Assembly (NCBI RefSeq): GCF_019218885.1
Contig: NZ_JAHUWT010000001.1
Coordinates: 1,364,001-1,428,000, forward strand
Length of the DNA stretch: 64,000 bases
Direction of reading: 5' to 3'
From: Bordetella sp. BOR01
GTDB lineage: Bacteria; Pseudomonadota; Gammaproteobacteria; Burkholderiales; Burkholderiaceae_B
A program made the translations under genes and the position numbers. Under the pieces are notes generated by a model. The model did not search any database and was not told the DNA's origin. It saw only the letters and a list, made by a program, of their open reading frames with translations. Positions 49,709 to 58,856 of this stretch are shown here, piece after piece; the first letter of the stretch is position 1; every line of letters begins with the position of its first letter.

Positions 49709-50701
49709 CTACTCGGCTGTCATGCCTTTGTCGCGCGCCAGCGTTCCCCATTTTTGATAATCGTCGGCAATGCGCCGGGCCATGCCGGGCGCTGGTTCGA
49801 AGCGTGCCAGGGTGCCGGCATTGATCAGTTTTTCTTGTAAAACGGGATCGGCCAGGATGGCCTGCAGCTCGGTATCCAGGCGTTCGACCACGGGCTGCGG
49901 CGTGCCCAGCGGCGCCAGCAAGCCGCCCCACGACACGGCATTGAAGCCGGCGAATCCCTGTTCGGCAATGGTGGGCACGTCGGGCAGCACCGATACCCGT
50001 TCGGGCGAACCGACCGCCAGCGCGCGCAGCTTGCCGGCCTGGATATGCGGCAGGGCGGCCACCAGGTCGGCGTACATCATGGAAATCTGTCCGCCGATGG
50101 TGTCGGTGATGGCGGGCACGCCTCCTTTGTAGGCCACGTGCTGCATCTCGAACCCGCCCACGTCCTGCAGCAGCTCCATCGTCATGTGGCCGAAGCTGCC
50201 GGCGCCCGAGCTGGCATAGTTGAGTTCGCCGGGATGCGCCTTGGCATAGTCCACCAATTGCGTCAGGCTGGCGATGCCGGGCAGCTTCTGCGGGTTGACC
50301 ACCACCACGATGGGCAGGTCGTAGACCGTAGCCACCGGCTGGAAATCCTTGGGGGTTTCGTAGCCGGTGTTCTTGTAGAAGAAGGGCGCGAACAGGGTGG
50401 GCGTGGCCAGCATCATCAGCGTGTAGCCGTCGGCCGGCGAGCGCTTGAGCAGGTTGGCCGCGATGGAACCCGACGCGCCGGGACGGTTTTCAACAATGAC
50501 CGGCTGCTTCAGGCGTGCCTCGAGCTGCTGGCTGACCAGTCGCGAGGCGACGTCGGTGGGGCCGCCGGGCGGGAAAGGCACGATCAGCTTGATGGGGCGG
50601 CTGGGCCAGGATTCGGCCGCGGCAGTGCCCGCCATCAGGCAGGTGGCCGCCAGCGCCGCCAGGCCGCGGCGCGCGATCGTAAGAAGATATCGGGTAGTCA
50701 T
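49709..50701 (-). CDS. Bug/TctC-family solute receptor
   Basis: A 330-residue periplasmic receptor with signal peptide MTTRYLLTIARRGLAALAAT (ending GTAAA) and Bug motifs WPSRPIKLIVPFPPGGPTD, VIVENRPGASGS and PADGYTLMM. It lies 75 bases after the CoA-transferase gene on the same strand, so it probably binds the acid degraded by the pim-like enzymes. It is clearly different from the next Bug gene, not a recent duplicate. Confidence 0.92.
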   Translation of the reverse strand: MTTRYLLTIARRGLAALAATCLMAGTAAAESWPSRPIKLIVPFPPGGPTDVASRLVSQQLEARLKQPVIVENRPGASGSIAANLLKRSPADGYTLMMLATPTLFAPFFYKNTGYETPKDFQPVATVYDLPIVVVVNPQKLPGIASLTQLVDYAKAHPGELNYASSGAGSFGHMTMELLQDVGGFEMQHVAYKGGVPAITDTIGGQISMMYADLVAALPHIQAGKLRALAVGSPERVSVLPDVPTIAEQGFAGFNAVSWGGLLAPLGTPQPVVERLDTELQAILADPVLQEKLINAGTLARFEPAPGMARRIADDYQKWGTLARDKGMTAE

Positions 50702-50776
50702 GCTTGTTTCTGAAGCTCCACGGGTGTTGTGCGCCTGGCGGTGGCGGATAAGGGCGCGGGTGTCGGCGGCGGATAT

Positions 50777-52054
50777 TCAGCCGCCGCTCTGGGACGGGGC
50801 GGTCGCATCCGGCGTGTCGGGTAGGGTCAGCACGCCCTTGGCCTGCAGGGCCTGCAATTCGGCTTCGGGCAATTGCAGCAGGCGCTGCAGCACTTCCTTG
50901 GTGCCTTCGCCCAGCGTGGGTGGCGCGCACCGGATCGGCAGGCGCTGGCCATCCAGGCGATATGGGGGGGCGTAGACATGCGTGCTGCCTGCCGCGGGAT
51001 GCGGCATTTCGCGCAGCATGCCGCCCTGCCGCGTGCGTTCGCTGGTCAGCGCCTCGTGCAGGCCCAGCACCTTGCCGCAGGGAATGCCGCAGGACGTCAG
51101 GCGTTGCAGCAACACGTCGCGCGCGAATTCACGGAACAGCTCGGTCACCATGGGCAGCAGCGTCAGGCGGTTCTTGGCGCGTTCGACGTTGGTGGCGTAG
51201 CGCGGATCGTCGACGATGTCGGGGCGCATGACGACCTGCCGGCAGAATTTGTCGAATTGCGCGTTGGTGCCCACGGCAACGATCAGCGGCCCGTCGGCGC
51301 ATTCGAACATGCCGTACGGCACGATCGAGGGATGGGCGTTGCCATAGCGTTGCGGATCTTGGCCCAGCAGCATGGCGTCCAGCCCGTAGTAGCTGCTGAT
51401 CGTGATGCCGCAGTCGTAGAGCGCCATTTCGATCAGGCGCCCGCGGCCGGTCCGGTCGCGGCGGAACAGCGCCGCCAGCACGGCCTGGGCAGCATACATG
51501 CCGGTCATCATGTCGACGACCGCCACGCCGAACTTCAAGGGCGATTGGTGCGCTTCCCCATTGATGGCCATGATGCCGGTTTCGCCCTGGATGACCAGGT
51601 CGTAGCCGGGCCGCGCGGCTTCGGGCCCGGCACTGTTGTAGCCGCCGACCGCGCAATAGACCAGGTCAGGCTTGAGGGCCTTGAGTTGTTCATAGCCCAG
51701 GCCCAGTTTCTCGGCGCCGCCGCTCTTGAAGTTGTGGATCACGACATCGAACTGCGGCAGCAGGTCGTGGACGATCTTGACCCCTTCCGCAGACTGCAGG
51801 TCCAGCGTGATGGACCGCTTGTTGCGGTTCATGCTGTTGTAGTAAGTAGTCTCGGTGCGGCCGATGCGCATGCCCCAGTCACGGGTGTCGTCGCCGCGCA
51901 CGGGATGTTCGACCTTGACGACTTCCGCGCCAAAGTCGGCCAGCACCTGGCCGCACAGGGGGCCGGCGAACACGCGGGAAAGATCCAGTACCCGTATGCC
52001 TTCCAGCGGGAAGTCCAGGTCGTCGGCGGGCGGGGTTGCGGTGGGCGAACTCAT
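50777..52054 (-). CDS. CaiB/BaiF-family (family III) CoA-transferase
   Basis: A 425-residue CoA-transferase. The N-terminus LEGIRVLDLSRVFAGPLCGQ, DFGAEVVKVEHP, YYNSMNRNKRSITLDL and the catalytic Asp region in KPDLVYCAVGGYNSAGPEA-like context with GYDLVIQGETGIM are typical. It moves CoA from a donor such as succinyl-CoA to a carboxylic acid. Standing where pimA (CoA ligase) would be expected, it probably activates the operon's substrate. It starts four bases after the acyl-CoA dehydrogenase stop. Confidence 0.9.
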   Translation of the reverse strand: MSSPTATPPADDLDFPLEGIRVLDLSRVFAGPLCGQVLADFGAEVVKVEHPVRGDDTRDWGMRIGRTETTYYNSMNRNKRSITLDLQSAEGVKIVHDLLPQFDVVIHNFKSGGAEKLGLGYEQLKALKPDLVYCAVGGYNSAGPEAARPGYDLVIQGETGIMAINGEAHQSPLKFGVAVVDMMTGMYAAQAVLAALFRRDRTGRGRLIEMALYDCGITISSYYGLDAMLLGQDPQRYGNAHPSIVPYGMFECADGPLIVAVGTNAQFDKFCRQVVMRPDIVDDPRYATNVERAKNRLTLLPMVTELFREFARDVLLQRLTSCGIPCGKVLGLHEALTSERTRQGGMLREMPHPAAGSTHVYAPPYRLDGQRLPIRCAPPTLGEGTKEVLQRLLQLPEAELQALQAKGVLTLPDTPDATAPSQSGG

Positions 52055-52058
52055 GGTG

Positions 52059-53198
52059 TCAGGCCTCTTGGGGAGCCAGGGCGATGAAACGGGCCAGATG
52101 GTGGTCTTCGTCGCCCAACTGGTGGTCGATCATGACCAGGCGCTTGGCGTAATGGGCCAGCGGCAGTTCCCAGGTCATGCCGATGCCGCCGTGCAACTGG
52201 ATGCATTCTTCGGCGACCAGCGTGCCGACGCGGCCTATGGTGACCTTGGCGGCCGACAGCGCGCGTTCGCGCACCTGGCGGTCGGCATGGCCGAGCTGCG
52301 CGGCGGCATTGATCACGGCCGAGCGCGCCTGCTCGATTTCAAGCAGCACGTCGGCCATGCGGTGCTGCAGGGCCTGGAAGCGGCCGATGGGCACACCGAA
52401 CTGCTTGCGTGTCTGCAGGTATTCGAGCGTGGCATCGCGCGCGGCATCCATGGCGCCGACGGCTTCGGCGCACAGCGCCAGCAAGCCCTTGCCGATGCTG
52501 CGCTCGAGCACCGCATGGCCTGCGCCGGCCCGGCCCAGCAGCGCATCGGCGCCCACCTGTACGCTGGCCAGCGTCAGGTCGCCGGCGCGGCCGCCGTCGA
52601 TCAGCGGATAGCCCTGCACGTGCAGGCCAGGCGTTCCGGCCGGCACCAGGAACAGCGAAATGCCTTCGGCATCATCGTCCTGGCCGGCGGTGCGCGCCGA
52701 CACGACGAACAGGCCCGCATGCTCGGCCTGCGCCACCACGGCCTTGGCGCCGTCCAGGCACCAGCCATCGCCGTCGGGCTGCGCGCGCGTTGCGACGCGC
52801 GCCAGTTCGTAGTGGGCCTGGGGTTCGGCATGAGCCAGCGTCACGATGGCGGTGCCGGCCAGCAGGTCTGCCAGTGTTTGCTTCTGTGCTGGCGTGCCGG
52901 CGGCGGCGATGGCATCGCCGGCCATCAGCGCGTCGAGAAAGGGCTCGACGACCAGGCCGCGGCCCAGCGCCTCGAACACGACGGCGATATCGAAGCCGCC
53001 GCCGCCCAGGCCGCCGTCGGCTTCAGCGAACAGCGCGCCGATGGCGCCCAGTTCGGCATAGCGCTGCCAGAATTCCGCGCTGTAGCCTTCGGGCGAGCCC
53101 GCGATACGGTCGCGCACGGCAAACCCGTACTGCTCGGCCACGAAGCGTTTCAACATGTCAGACAGCATGCGCCGGTCTTCGGTATGGTCGAAATTCAT
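52059..53198 (-). CDS. pimD: Acyl-CoA dehydrogenase, PimD-like small subunit
   Basis: A 379-residue acyl-CoA dehydrogenase: N-terminal helical domain (FDHTEDRRMLSDMLKRFVAE), GAIGALFAEADGGLGGGG, and the FAD-binding C-terminal QTRKQFGVPIGRFQALQHRMAD and ECIQLHGGIGMTWE. It lacks the ordinary Glu-containing loop pattern I would expect of a stand-alone enzyme and pairs with the larger dehydrogenase next to it, as PimC/PimD do for pimeloyl-CoA. It oxidises acyl-CoA to the 2-enoyl-CoA. It is 12 bases downstream of the larger subunit gene. Confidence 0.82.
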   Translation of the reverse strand: MNFDHTEDRRMLSDMLKRFVAEQYGFAVRDRIAGSPEGYSAEFWQRYAELGAIGALFAEADGGLGGGGFDIAVVFEALGRGLVVEPFLDALMAGDAIAAAGTPAQKQTLADLLAGTAIVTLAHAEPQAHYELARVATRAQPDGDGWCLDGAKAVVAQAEHAGLFVVSARTAGQDDDAEGISLFLVPAGTPGLHVQGYPLIDGGRAGDLTLASVQVGADALLGRAGAGHAVLERSIGKGLLALCAEAVGAMDAARDATLEYLQTRKQFGVPIGRFQALQHRMADVLLEIEQARSAVINAAAQLGHADRQVRERALSAAKVTIGRVGTLVAEECIQLHGGIGMTWELPLAHYAKRLVMIDHQLGDEDHHLARFIALAPQEA

Positions 53199-53210
53199 GC
53201 GGATTCTTCC

Positions 53211-54407
53211 TTACAGTCCGAGGATCATCTTCGAGATGATGTTCTTCTGGATTTCGTTCGAGCCGCCGAAGATCGACAGCTTGCGGTTGTTGAAGTACTG
53301 GGCGGCGGCGCTGTCGGCACCCTGGGGCCCGATGTGCGGGCCGTCGTAGCCGTCTTCCAGTGCCTGCGCGATATACGGGCGGGCATGGACACCCATGGCG
53401 CGGCGATTCAGCGCCGTGATTTCCTGGCGGATCTGGGTACCGCGGATTTTCAGCATCGAGCTTTCGGCGCCGGGCGCGCCGCCGTTTGCGGCCGCGGCCA
53501 GCACGCGCAGATTGGTCGTGCGCATGTTGTCGAGCTCGATCTCGACGCGCGCCAGCCGTGCCGCGAAAGCCGGGTCCTGCGCCAGCGGCCGGCCATTCTT
53601 GCGCTGGCGGGCCGCCACGGCCTTGAGCTGTTGCAGGGCGGCGGTAGACAAGCCCACGCCGGCGATATTGGTGCGTTCGTAGGTCAGCAGGTACTTGGCG
53701 CAGGACCAGCCGCGGTTTTCTTCGCCCACCAGGTTCAGCGCCGGCACGCGCACGTCGGAGAAGAACACTTCATTGACTTCGTGCTCGCCATCCAGGGTGA
53801 TGATGGGCCGTACTTCGATGCCCGGCGTGCTCATGTCGATGAGCAGGAAGCTGATCCCTTCCTGCGGCTTGCCTTCGCTGCGGGTGCGCACCAGGCAGAA
53901 GATCATGTTGGCGTGCTGGCCCAGCGTGGTCCAGGTTTTCTGCCCATTGACGATGTAGTGCTCGCCGTCGCGTACCGCGGTGGTCTTCAGCGAGGCCAGG
54001 TCCGATCCCGCGCCGGGTTCGGAATAGCCCTGGCACCACCAGTCGGATCCGTCCAGGATGCGCGGCAGCCAGTAGCGTTTTTGCGCCTCGTCGCCGTACT
54101 TGATCAGCACAGGCCCCAGCATGCTCAGGCCGAAAGGCACGATGCGCGGGGCGTGGGCCAGCGCACATTCGTTTTCGAAGATGAACTTCTGCACCGCAGT
54201 CCAGCCGGTGCCGCCGTACTCGCGCGGCCAATGGCTGGCCAGCCAGCCGCGTGCATTCAGGATGGCGTGCCAGGCCTCCATGTCAACCTTGGTCAGATGC
54301 CGGCTCTCGCGCACTTTGCGCGCCAGTCCTGGCGGCAGTTCGGCTGCCAGGAAGGCGCGTACTTCGGCGCGGAAGGCTTCTTCTTCGGGAGTGAAATTCA
54401 AGTCCAT
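53211..54407 (-). CDS. pimC: Acyl-CoA dehydrogenase, PimC-like large subunit
   Basis: A 398-residue acyl-CoA dehydrogenase: FTPEEEAFRAEVRAFLAAEL, YGGTGWTAVQKFIFENE, substrate-loop WWCQGYSEPGAGSDLASL, VNGQKTWTTLGQHA and C-terminal FNNRKLSIFGGSNEIQKNII. Its order with the PimD-like protein and the neighbouring thiolase and bifunctional enzyme matches the pim operon for dicarboxyl-CoA oxidation. It acts with FAD and passes electrons to ETF in the cytosol. Confidence 0.83.
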   Translation of the reverse strand: MDLNFTPEEEAFRAEVRAFLAAELPPGLARKVRESRHLTKVDMEAWHAILNARGWLASHWPREYGGTGWTAVQKFIFENECALAHAPRIVPFGLSMLGPVLIKYGDEAQKRYWLPRILDGSDWWCQGYSEPGAGSDLASLKTTAVRDGEHYIVNGQKTWTTLGQHANMIFCLVRTRSEGKPQEGISFLLIDMSTPGIEVRPIITLDGEHEVNEVFFSDVRVPALNLVGEENRGWSCAKYLLTYERTNIAGVGLSTAALQQLKAVAARQRKNGRPLAQDPAFAARLARVEIELDNMRTTNLRVLAAAANGGAPGAESSMLKIRGTQIRQEITALNRRAMGVHARPYIAQALEDGYDGPHIGPQGADSAAAQYFNNRKLSIFGGSNEIQKNIISKMILGL

Positions 54408-54421
54408 GGATGCTCTCGTGT

Positions 54422-55603
54422 TCAGTAGATTTCAAACAGGCCAGCCGCGCCCATGCCGCCGCCCACGCACATGGTGACCACGGCATGGCGCGCCCCGCGG
54501 CGGCGGCCTTCGATCAGGACGTGGCCGGCCAGCCGGGCGCCGGTCACGCCGAACGGGTGGCCCAATGAGATGGCGCCGCCATCGACATTGAGTTTTTCGG
54601 GGGCAATGCCCAGGGTTTGCTGGCAGTACAGCGCTTGCGACGCGAAGGCTTCGTTCAGTTCCCAGAGATCGATGTCGTCGACCTTCAGGCCATGGCGGGC
54701 CAGCAGGCGCGGTACCGCATAGACCGGGCCGATACCCATTTCGTCGGGCTCGCAGCTGGCGATGGCCAGGCCGCGGAATGCACCCAGCGGCTGCAGGCCG
54801 GCGCGTTCGGCTTCGCGTGCTTCCATCAGGACGCAGGCGGCGGCGCCGTCGGACAATTGCGAGGCATTGCCGGCCGTGACGAACTGGCCCGCGCCGCGCA
54901 CGGGTTCCAGCCTGGCCAGGCTTTCGTAGGTGGTGCCGGGCCGGTTGCAGGTGTCGGCATCCACCGTGACCTCGCGCTGCGTGACGGCGCCAGTGGCCTG
55001 GTCTTTCACGGCCATGGTGGTGGCGACGGCGATGATCTCGTCGCGATAGCGGCCGGCCGCCTGGGCTTCGGCCGTGCGGCGCTGGCTTTCCTCGCTGAGC
55101 CGGTCTTGCGCTTCGCGGCTGATGCCGTAGCGCGCCGCGACGATGTCGGCGGTTTCTATCATGGGCAGGTACAGCGCCGGCTTGTTTTCCAGGATCCAGG
55201 GGTCGGTGCCGGCATCGGGATCGTCGCGCGTGCGGATGTGCGACACGCTTTCGACGCCGCCCGCGATCATGGCGGGCGCACCGTCCATGACGATACGGGC
55301 CGCGGCGCTGGCGATGGCTTGCAGGCCGGATGCGCAAAAGCGGTTGACGGTGGCGCCGCCTACGCTGACGGGCAGCCCGGCGCGGATCACGGCCTGGCGG
55401 CCGATGTTGCGCCCGGTCGTGCCTTCGGGGTAGCCGCAACCCAGGATGGCGTCTTCGATCAGGGCCGGGTCGATGCCGGCGCGCTCGACCGCGGCGCGCA
55501 CGGCAAAGGCGGCCAGGGTGGGGCCCGGCGTCAGGTTGAATTCGCCGCGATGGGCCTTGGTGATGGGCGTGCGGGCGGTAGAGACGATGACGGCTTCGCG
55601 CAT
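54422..55603 (-). CDS. pimB: Thiolase (acetyl-CoA acetyltransferase), PimB-like
   Basis: A 393-residue thiolase. The nucleophilic Cys lies in [16 protein letters not shown] (near 90), the catalytic His in [12 protein letters not shown] and the second Cys in [13 protein letters not shown]. It cleaves 3-ketoacyl-CoA with CoA into acetyl-CoA and the shortened acyl-CoA. Gene order (pimF-B-C-D) supports the PimB assignment. It lies 14 bases before the large dehydrogenase gene. Confidence 0.85.
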   Translation of the reverse strand: MREAVIVSTARTPITKAHRGEFNLTPGPTLAAFAVRAAVERAGIDPALIEDAILGCGYPEGTTGRNIGRQAVIRAGLPVSVGGATVNRFCASGLQAIASAAARIVMDGAPAMIAGGVESVSHIRTRDDPDAGTDPWILENKPALYLPMIETADIVAARYGISREAQDRLSEESQRRTAEAQAAGRYRDEIIAVATTMAVKDQATGAVTQREVTVDADTCNRPGTTYESLARLEPVRGAGQFVTAGNASQLSDGAAACVLMEAREAERAGLQPLGAFRGLAIASCEPDEMGIGPVYAVPRLLARHGLKVDDIDLWELNEAFASQALYCQQTLGIAPEKLNVDGGAISLGHPFGVTGARLAGHVLIEGRRRGARHAVVTMCVGGGMGAAGLFEIY

Positions 55604-55645
55604 GGCGTAGGCTCCGGAAAGATGGAAGTGGGCGCGGCGAGCGGC

Positions 55646-57766
55646 TCAGGCGCGGTTCAGGCTGGCGAAGGCCTGGCCCTTGTCGGCCAGTTCGACCAGC
55701 AATGGCGAGGGCTTCCAGAAGTGCGGATCTTCGTGCGCGAATTCGCGGATGTCGGCCAGGATGCGGGGCAGGCCGACCTGGTCGGCGTAGTGCAGCGGCC
55801 CGCCGCGATGGCGCGGAAAACCATAGCCGGCCAGGAACACCACGTCGATGTCCAGCGGGCGCAGGGCAATGCCCTCGCGCAGCACATTGGCGGCTTCGTT
55901 GATCATGGCGGCCAGGTAGCGGCGCAGGATGTCTTCCTGGCTGAACTGCCGCGCGGTGACGCCGGCGCGTTGGCGTTCGGCATCGACGATGGCCAGCACT
56001 TCGGGGTCGGGCGTACCGGTGCGTGCGCCATCGGGATACAGGTAGAAGCCACGGCCGGTCTTCTGGCCGAACCAGCCGCGTTCGCATAGCCGGTCGGGAA
56101 TCTGCACATAGCGCAGCTTGGGGTCGCGCGTGGCGGCGCGGCGCTTGCGCGTGGCCCAGCCGATGTCGCCGCCGGCCAGGTCGGCCACCTGGTAGGGCCC
56201 CATGGGATAGCCGAACGCGCGCGCCGCGTCGTCGATCTGGTAAGGCGAGGCGCCGTCTTCCAGCATCAGGTCGGCGGCCTGGCGGTATACCGCCAGGATG
56301 CGGTTGCCGATGAAGCCGTCGCACACGCCGGCGCGCACCGGTGTCTTGCGCAGGCGGCGCGCCAGTTCGAAACCGGTGGCCACGGTATCTGGCGCGCTGC
56401 TGGCGCCCACCACGATCTCGAGCAGCTTCATGATGTTGGCCGGCGAGAAGAAATGCAGGCCCAGCACATCGGCGGGCCGGCGGGTGGCGGCGGCGATACG
56501 GTCGATATCCAGGTACGAGGTATTGGTGGCCAGCACCGCGCCCGGCTTGGCGATGCGGTCGAGTTCGGAAAACACGGCGGTCTTGACGTCGATGTCTTCG
56601 AACACGGCTTCGACGATCAGGTCGGCATCGGCCAGGGCATCGTATTGGGTGGCGCCGGTGTAGCGCGCCATGCGTTCAGCCTTGCCGGCGGCATCCAGGC
56701 GGCCTTTCTTGATGAGCAGGTCGTAGACCTGCTCGACACGCGCACGGCCGCGTGCCAGGGCTTCGTCATTCTGTTCGACCATCACGACCGGCAGGCCGGC
56801 ATCCAGCATGGCCACGGCGATGCCGGCGCCCATGGTGCCGCCGCCGATCACGCCGGCGCTTTGCAGCGGGCGGGGCTGGGCCTGGCGCGTTTCGGGAGCC
56901 TTGGCGGTTTCGCGCTCGGCAAAGAAGGCATGCACCAGCGCGGCGCGCTGCGGGCTGTCCAGGCATTGCAGAAACAGGGCGCGTTCGGTACGCAGGCCTT
57001 CGTCGAAGGGCTGGTCCAGCGCCGCCTGCACGGCGTCGACAATCTTGCCGGGCGAGAACAGGCCGCGCTGGCGCGCCCGGACCTGGGCGCGCGCGGCATC
57101 GATGGCGGCCTGCGCGGCCGCGCGATCGGCCAGCGCCGCCGAGGCATCGCGGGTGCGGCGCGGGCCGGCGCCCCGCGCCAGCAGTTCGCGTGCATAGGCC
57201 AGGCCGGCTGCCTGCGCGTCGCGGCCGGTGTCGATGCGGTCGGCCAGGCTCCAGGACAAGGCTTCGTCGGTGCTGGCGTGGCGGCCCGACAGCATCAGGT
57301 CCAGGGCGGCCGCGGCACCAGCCAGGCGGGGAGTGCGCTGCGTGCCGCCCGCACCGGGCAGCAGGCCCAGGTTGACCTCGGGCAGGCCCAGCCTGGCGCC
57401 GGGCAGGGCCACGCGATAATGCGCGGCCAGGGCGATTTCCAGGCCGCCGCCCAGGGCGGCGCCGTGCAGCGCGGCAATCACCGGCTTGGTGCTGGCTTCA
57501 ATGGCATTGCAGACATCGGGCAGCGCCGGCGGCTGGGGCGGCTTGCCGAATTCGCGGATGTCGGCGCCGGCGATGAAGTTGCGCCCTGCACCCACCAGCA
57601 CGATGGCCTGGATGGCTGTGTCGGCCTGCGCCGCCTGGATCGCGTCGGCCAGGCCGCGCCGCACGTCTGCGCTCAGCGCGTTGACCGGGGGGTGATCGAT
57701 GGTAAGGACCAGGATGCCGTCGTGCCGCTGCGATGCAACGGCGCCATAGGGCGCGCGTTCTGCCAT
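55646..57766 (-). CDS. pimF: Bifunctional enoyl-CoA hydratase / 3-hydroxyacyl-CoA dehydrogenase, PimF/FadJ-like
   Basis: A 706-residue fusion. The crotonase N-terminus ([49 protein letters not shown]) is followed by a dehydrogenase with [17 protein letters not shown] (near 290), [17 protein letters not shown] and two C-terminal 3HCDH domains. It hydrates enoyl-CoA and oxidises the hydroxyacyl-CoA with NAD. First gene of the leftward operon, divergent from a LysR gene. The frame is open 80 codons upstream through the operator region; MAERAPYG is the family-like start. Confidence 0.88.
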   Translation of the reverse strand: MAERAPYGAVASQRHDGILVLTIDHPPVNALSADVRRGLADAIQAAQADTAIQAIVLVGAGRNFIAGADIREFGKPPQPPALPDVCNAIEASTKPVIAALHGAALGGGLEIALAAHYRVALPGARLGLPEVNLGLLPGAGGTQRTPRLAGAAAALDLMLSGRHASTDEALSWSLADRIDTGRDAQAAGLAYARELLARGAGPRRTRDASAALADRAAAQAAIDAARAQVRARQRGLFSPGKIVDAVQAALDQPFDEGLRTERALFLQCLDSPQRAALVHAFFAERETAKAPETRQAQPRPLQSAGVIGGGTMGAGIAVAMLDAGLPVVMVEQNDEALARGRARVEQVYDLLIKKGRLDAAGKAERMARYTGATQYDALADADLIVEAVFEDIDVKTAVFSELDRIAKPGAVLATNTSYLDIDRIAAATRRPADVLGLHFFSPANIMKLLEIVVGASSAPDTVATGFELARRLRKTPVRAGVCDGFIGNRILAVYRQAADLMLEDGASPYQIDDAARAFGYPMGPYQVADLAGGDIGWATRKRRAATRDPKLRYVQIPDRLCERGWFGQKTGRGFYLYPDGARTGTPDPEVLAIVDAERQRAGVTARQFSQEDILRRYLAAMINEAANVLREGIALRPLDIDVVFLAGYGFPRHRGGPLHYADQVGLPRILADIREFAHEDPHFWKPSPLLVELADKGQAFASLNRA

Positions 57767-57838
57767 GGGTCGTGTCTCCGGGGGTGCAGGCCATGCGGCC
57801 TGTCTGGTGTGATGGGCATGCGGATATCGCTCTTTATT

Positions 57839-57905
57839 CTTGATCAGCAAGTTAATCTTGACAATGGCATCAAGAGTTGACACTGCGTACAAGAAAATTT
57901 GACAA
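57839..57905. promoter_or_regulatory. Divergent promoter region of pimF and LysR with inverted repeats
   Basis: CTTG-N5-CAAG (57839-57851) and TCTTGA-N8-TCAAGA (57856-57875) form inverted repeats. Rightward, TTGACA (57877-57882), 18 bases, GACAAT (57901-57906) is a LysR promoter close to its ATG. Leftward, TTGTCA (complement of 57859-57864), 17 bases, AAGAAT (complement of 57836-57841) can serve pimF. The repeats overlap the leftward promoter, typical of LysR control. Confidence 0.6.
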
Positions 57906-57914
57906 TAGCCGACC

Positions 57915-58838
57915 ATGGACACCAAAGCACTGACTCTGCTGGTCGAAATCCTGGACGCCGGCAACCTGAGCGAAGCCGCGCGCCGGCTGAAGATGACGCG
58001 CGCCAATGTCAGCTATCACCTGGGCCAGCTGGAACGCGCCGTGGGCATGCAGCTGGTGCGCCGCACGACGCGCCGGGTCGAGCCCACCGAAATCGGCCTG
58101 AAGCTGTACCAGCATGGCTGCAGCATCCGCGATGAACTGGCGGCCGCGCACGAGTCGGTGGAAACGCTGGGCAATACGCCGCAGGGCCGCGTGCGCCTGA
58201 GCGTGCCCAGCGGCTACGGCCAGTTCGTCATGTCGCCCTGGCTGCTGGAATTCAAGCGCAACTATCCGGGCATCGTGCTCGATGTGCTGTTCGAGAACAG
58301 CGTGGAAGACCTGCTGCGCGACGAAGTGGATATTGCCGTGCGCATCACCTCTGAGCCGCCCGGCCACCTGGTGGCGCGCGAGCTCGGCAAAGTGCGCTAT
58401 GTGGCTTGCGCGTCGCCCGCTTATGCGGCGCGGCGCGGGCTGCCGCAGCGGCCCGAGGCACTATGCGGCGCGCCCATCATCAGCGCGGCCGTGATCGGCC
58501 GGCCGCTGCGGCTGTCGGCCTACCAGGGCAGCCAGCGCCAGCAGGTCACGCTGGACCCCACCGTGGTGTCGCGCAACTATCCATTCTTGCGCGATGCCGC
58601 GCTGGCCGGGTTGGGCGTGGCAGTGGTGCCCGATTACGTTGTGTACGAAGACGTGGCGCAGGGGCGCCTGCTGACGGCCCTGGATGCCTGGCGCCTGAGC
58701 ATCTTCGGCCGCAGCATGTACCTGCTGTACATGCCCAGCCGCCATCACCCTCGCGCGCTGTCGATGTTGATCGAGTTCATCCTGGACAAGGCCCATGCCG
58801 CGCACGAAGGCAGGCCGGGGCTGTTGCCGCAAAAATGA
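57915..58838 (+). CDS. LysR-family transcriptional regulator
   Basis: A 307-residue LysR protein: AGNLSEAARRLKMTRANVSYHL recognition region, VRRTTRRVEPTEIG, and an effector domain of the CrgA-like subgroup (GRVRLSVPSGYGQFVMSPWL, RDAALAGLGVAVVPDYV). Divergent from the pim-like operon and probably its regulator. The rightward promoter predicts a very short leader. It ends 18 bases from the convergent M20 gene. Confidence 0.9.
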   Translation: MDTKALTLLVEILDAGNLSEAARRLKMTRANVSYHLGQLERAVGMQLVRRTTRRVEPTEIGLKLYQHGCSIRDELAAAHESVETLGNTPQGRVRLSVPSGYGQFVMSPWLLEFKRNYPGIVLDVLFENSVEDLLRDEVDIAVRITSEPPGHLVARELGKVRYVACASPAYAARRGLPQRPEALCGAPIISAAVIGRPLRLSAYQGSQRQQVTLDPTVVSRNYPFLRDAALAGLGVAVVPDYVVYEDVAQGRLLTALDAWRLSIFGRSMYLLYMPSRHHPRALSMLIEFILDKAHAAHEGRPGLLPQK

Positions 58839-58856
58839 AGATCAGGACGCGGCGTG

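Noticed and set aside
48580-50701. Tandem duplication of a Bug gene
   Set aside because: The two receptors differ in signal peptide, length and most positions outside the family motifs, so this is not a recent duplication.
51855-54428. 857-codon open frame on the plus strand
   Set aside because: It runs antisense through the CoA-transferase and both acyl-CoA dehydrogenase genes, has low-complexity His/Gln/Arg-rich sequence and no family motif; an artefact of high GC content.
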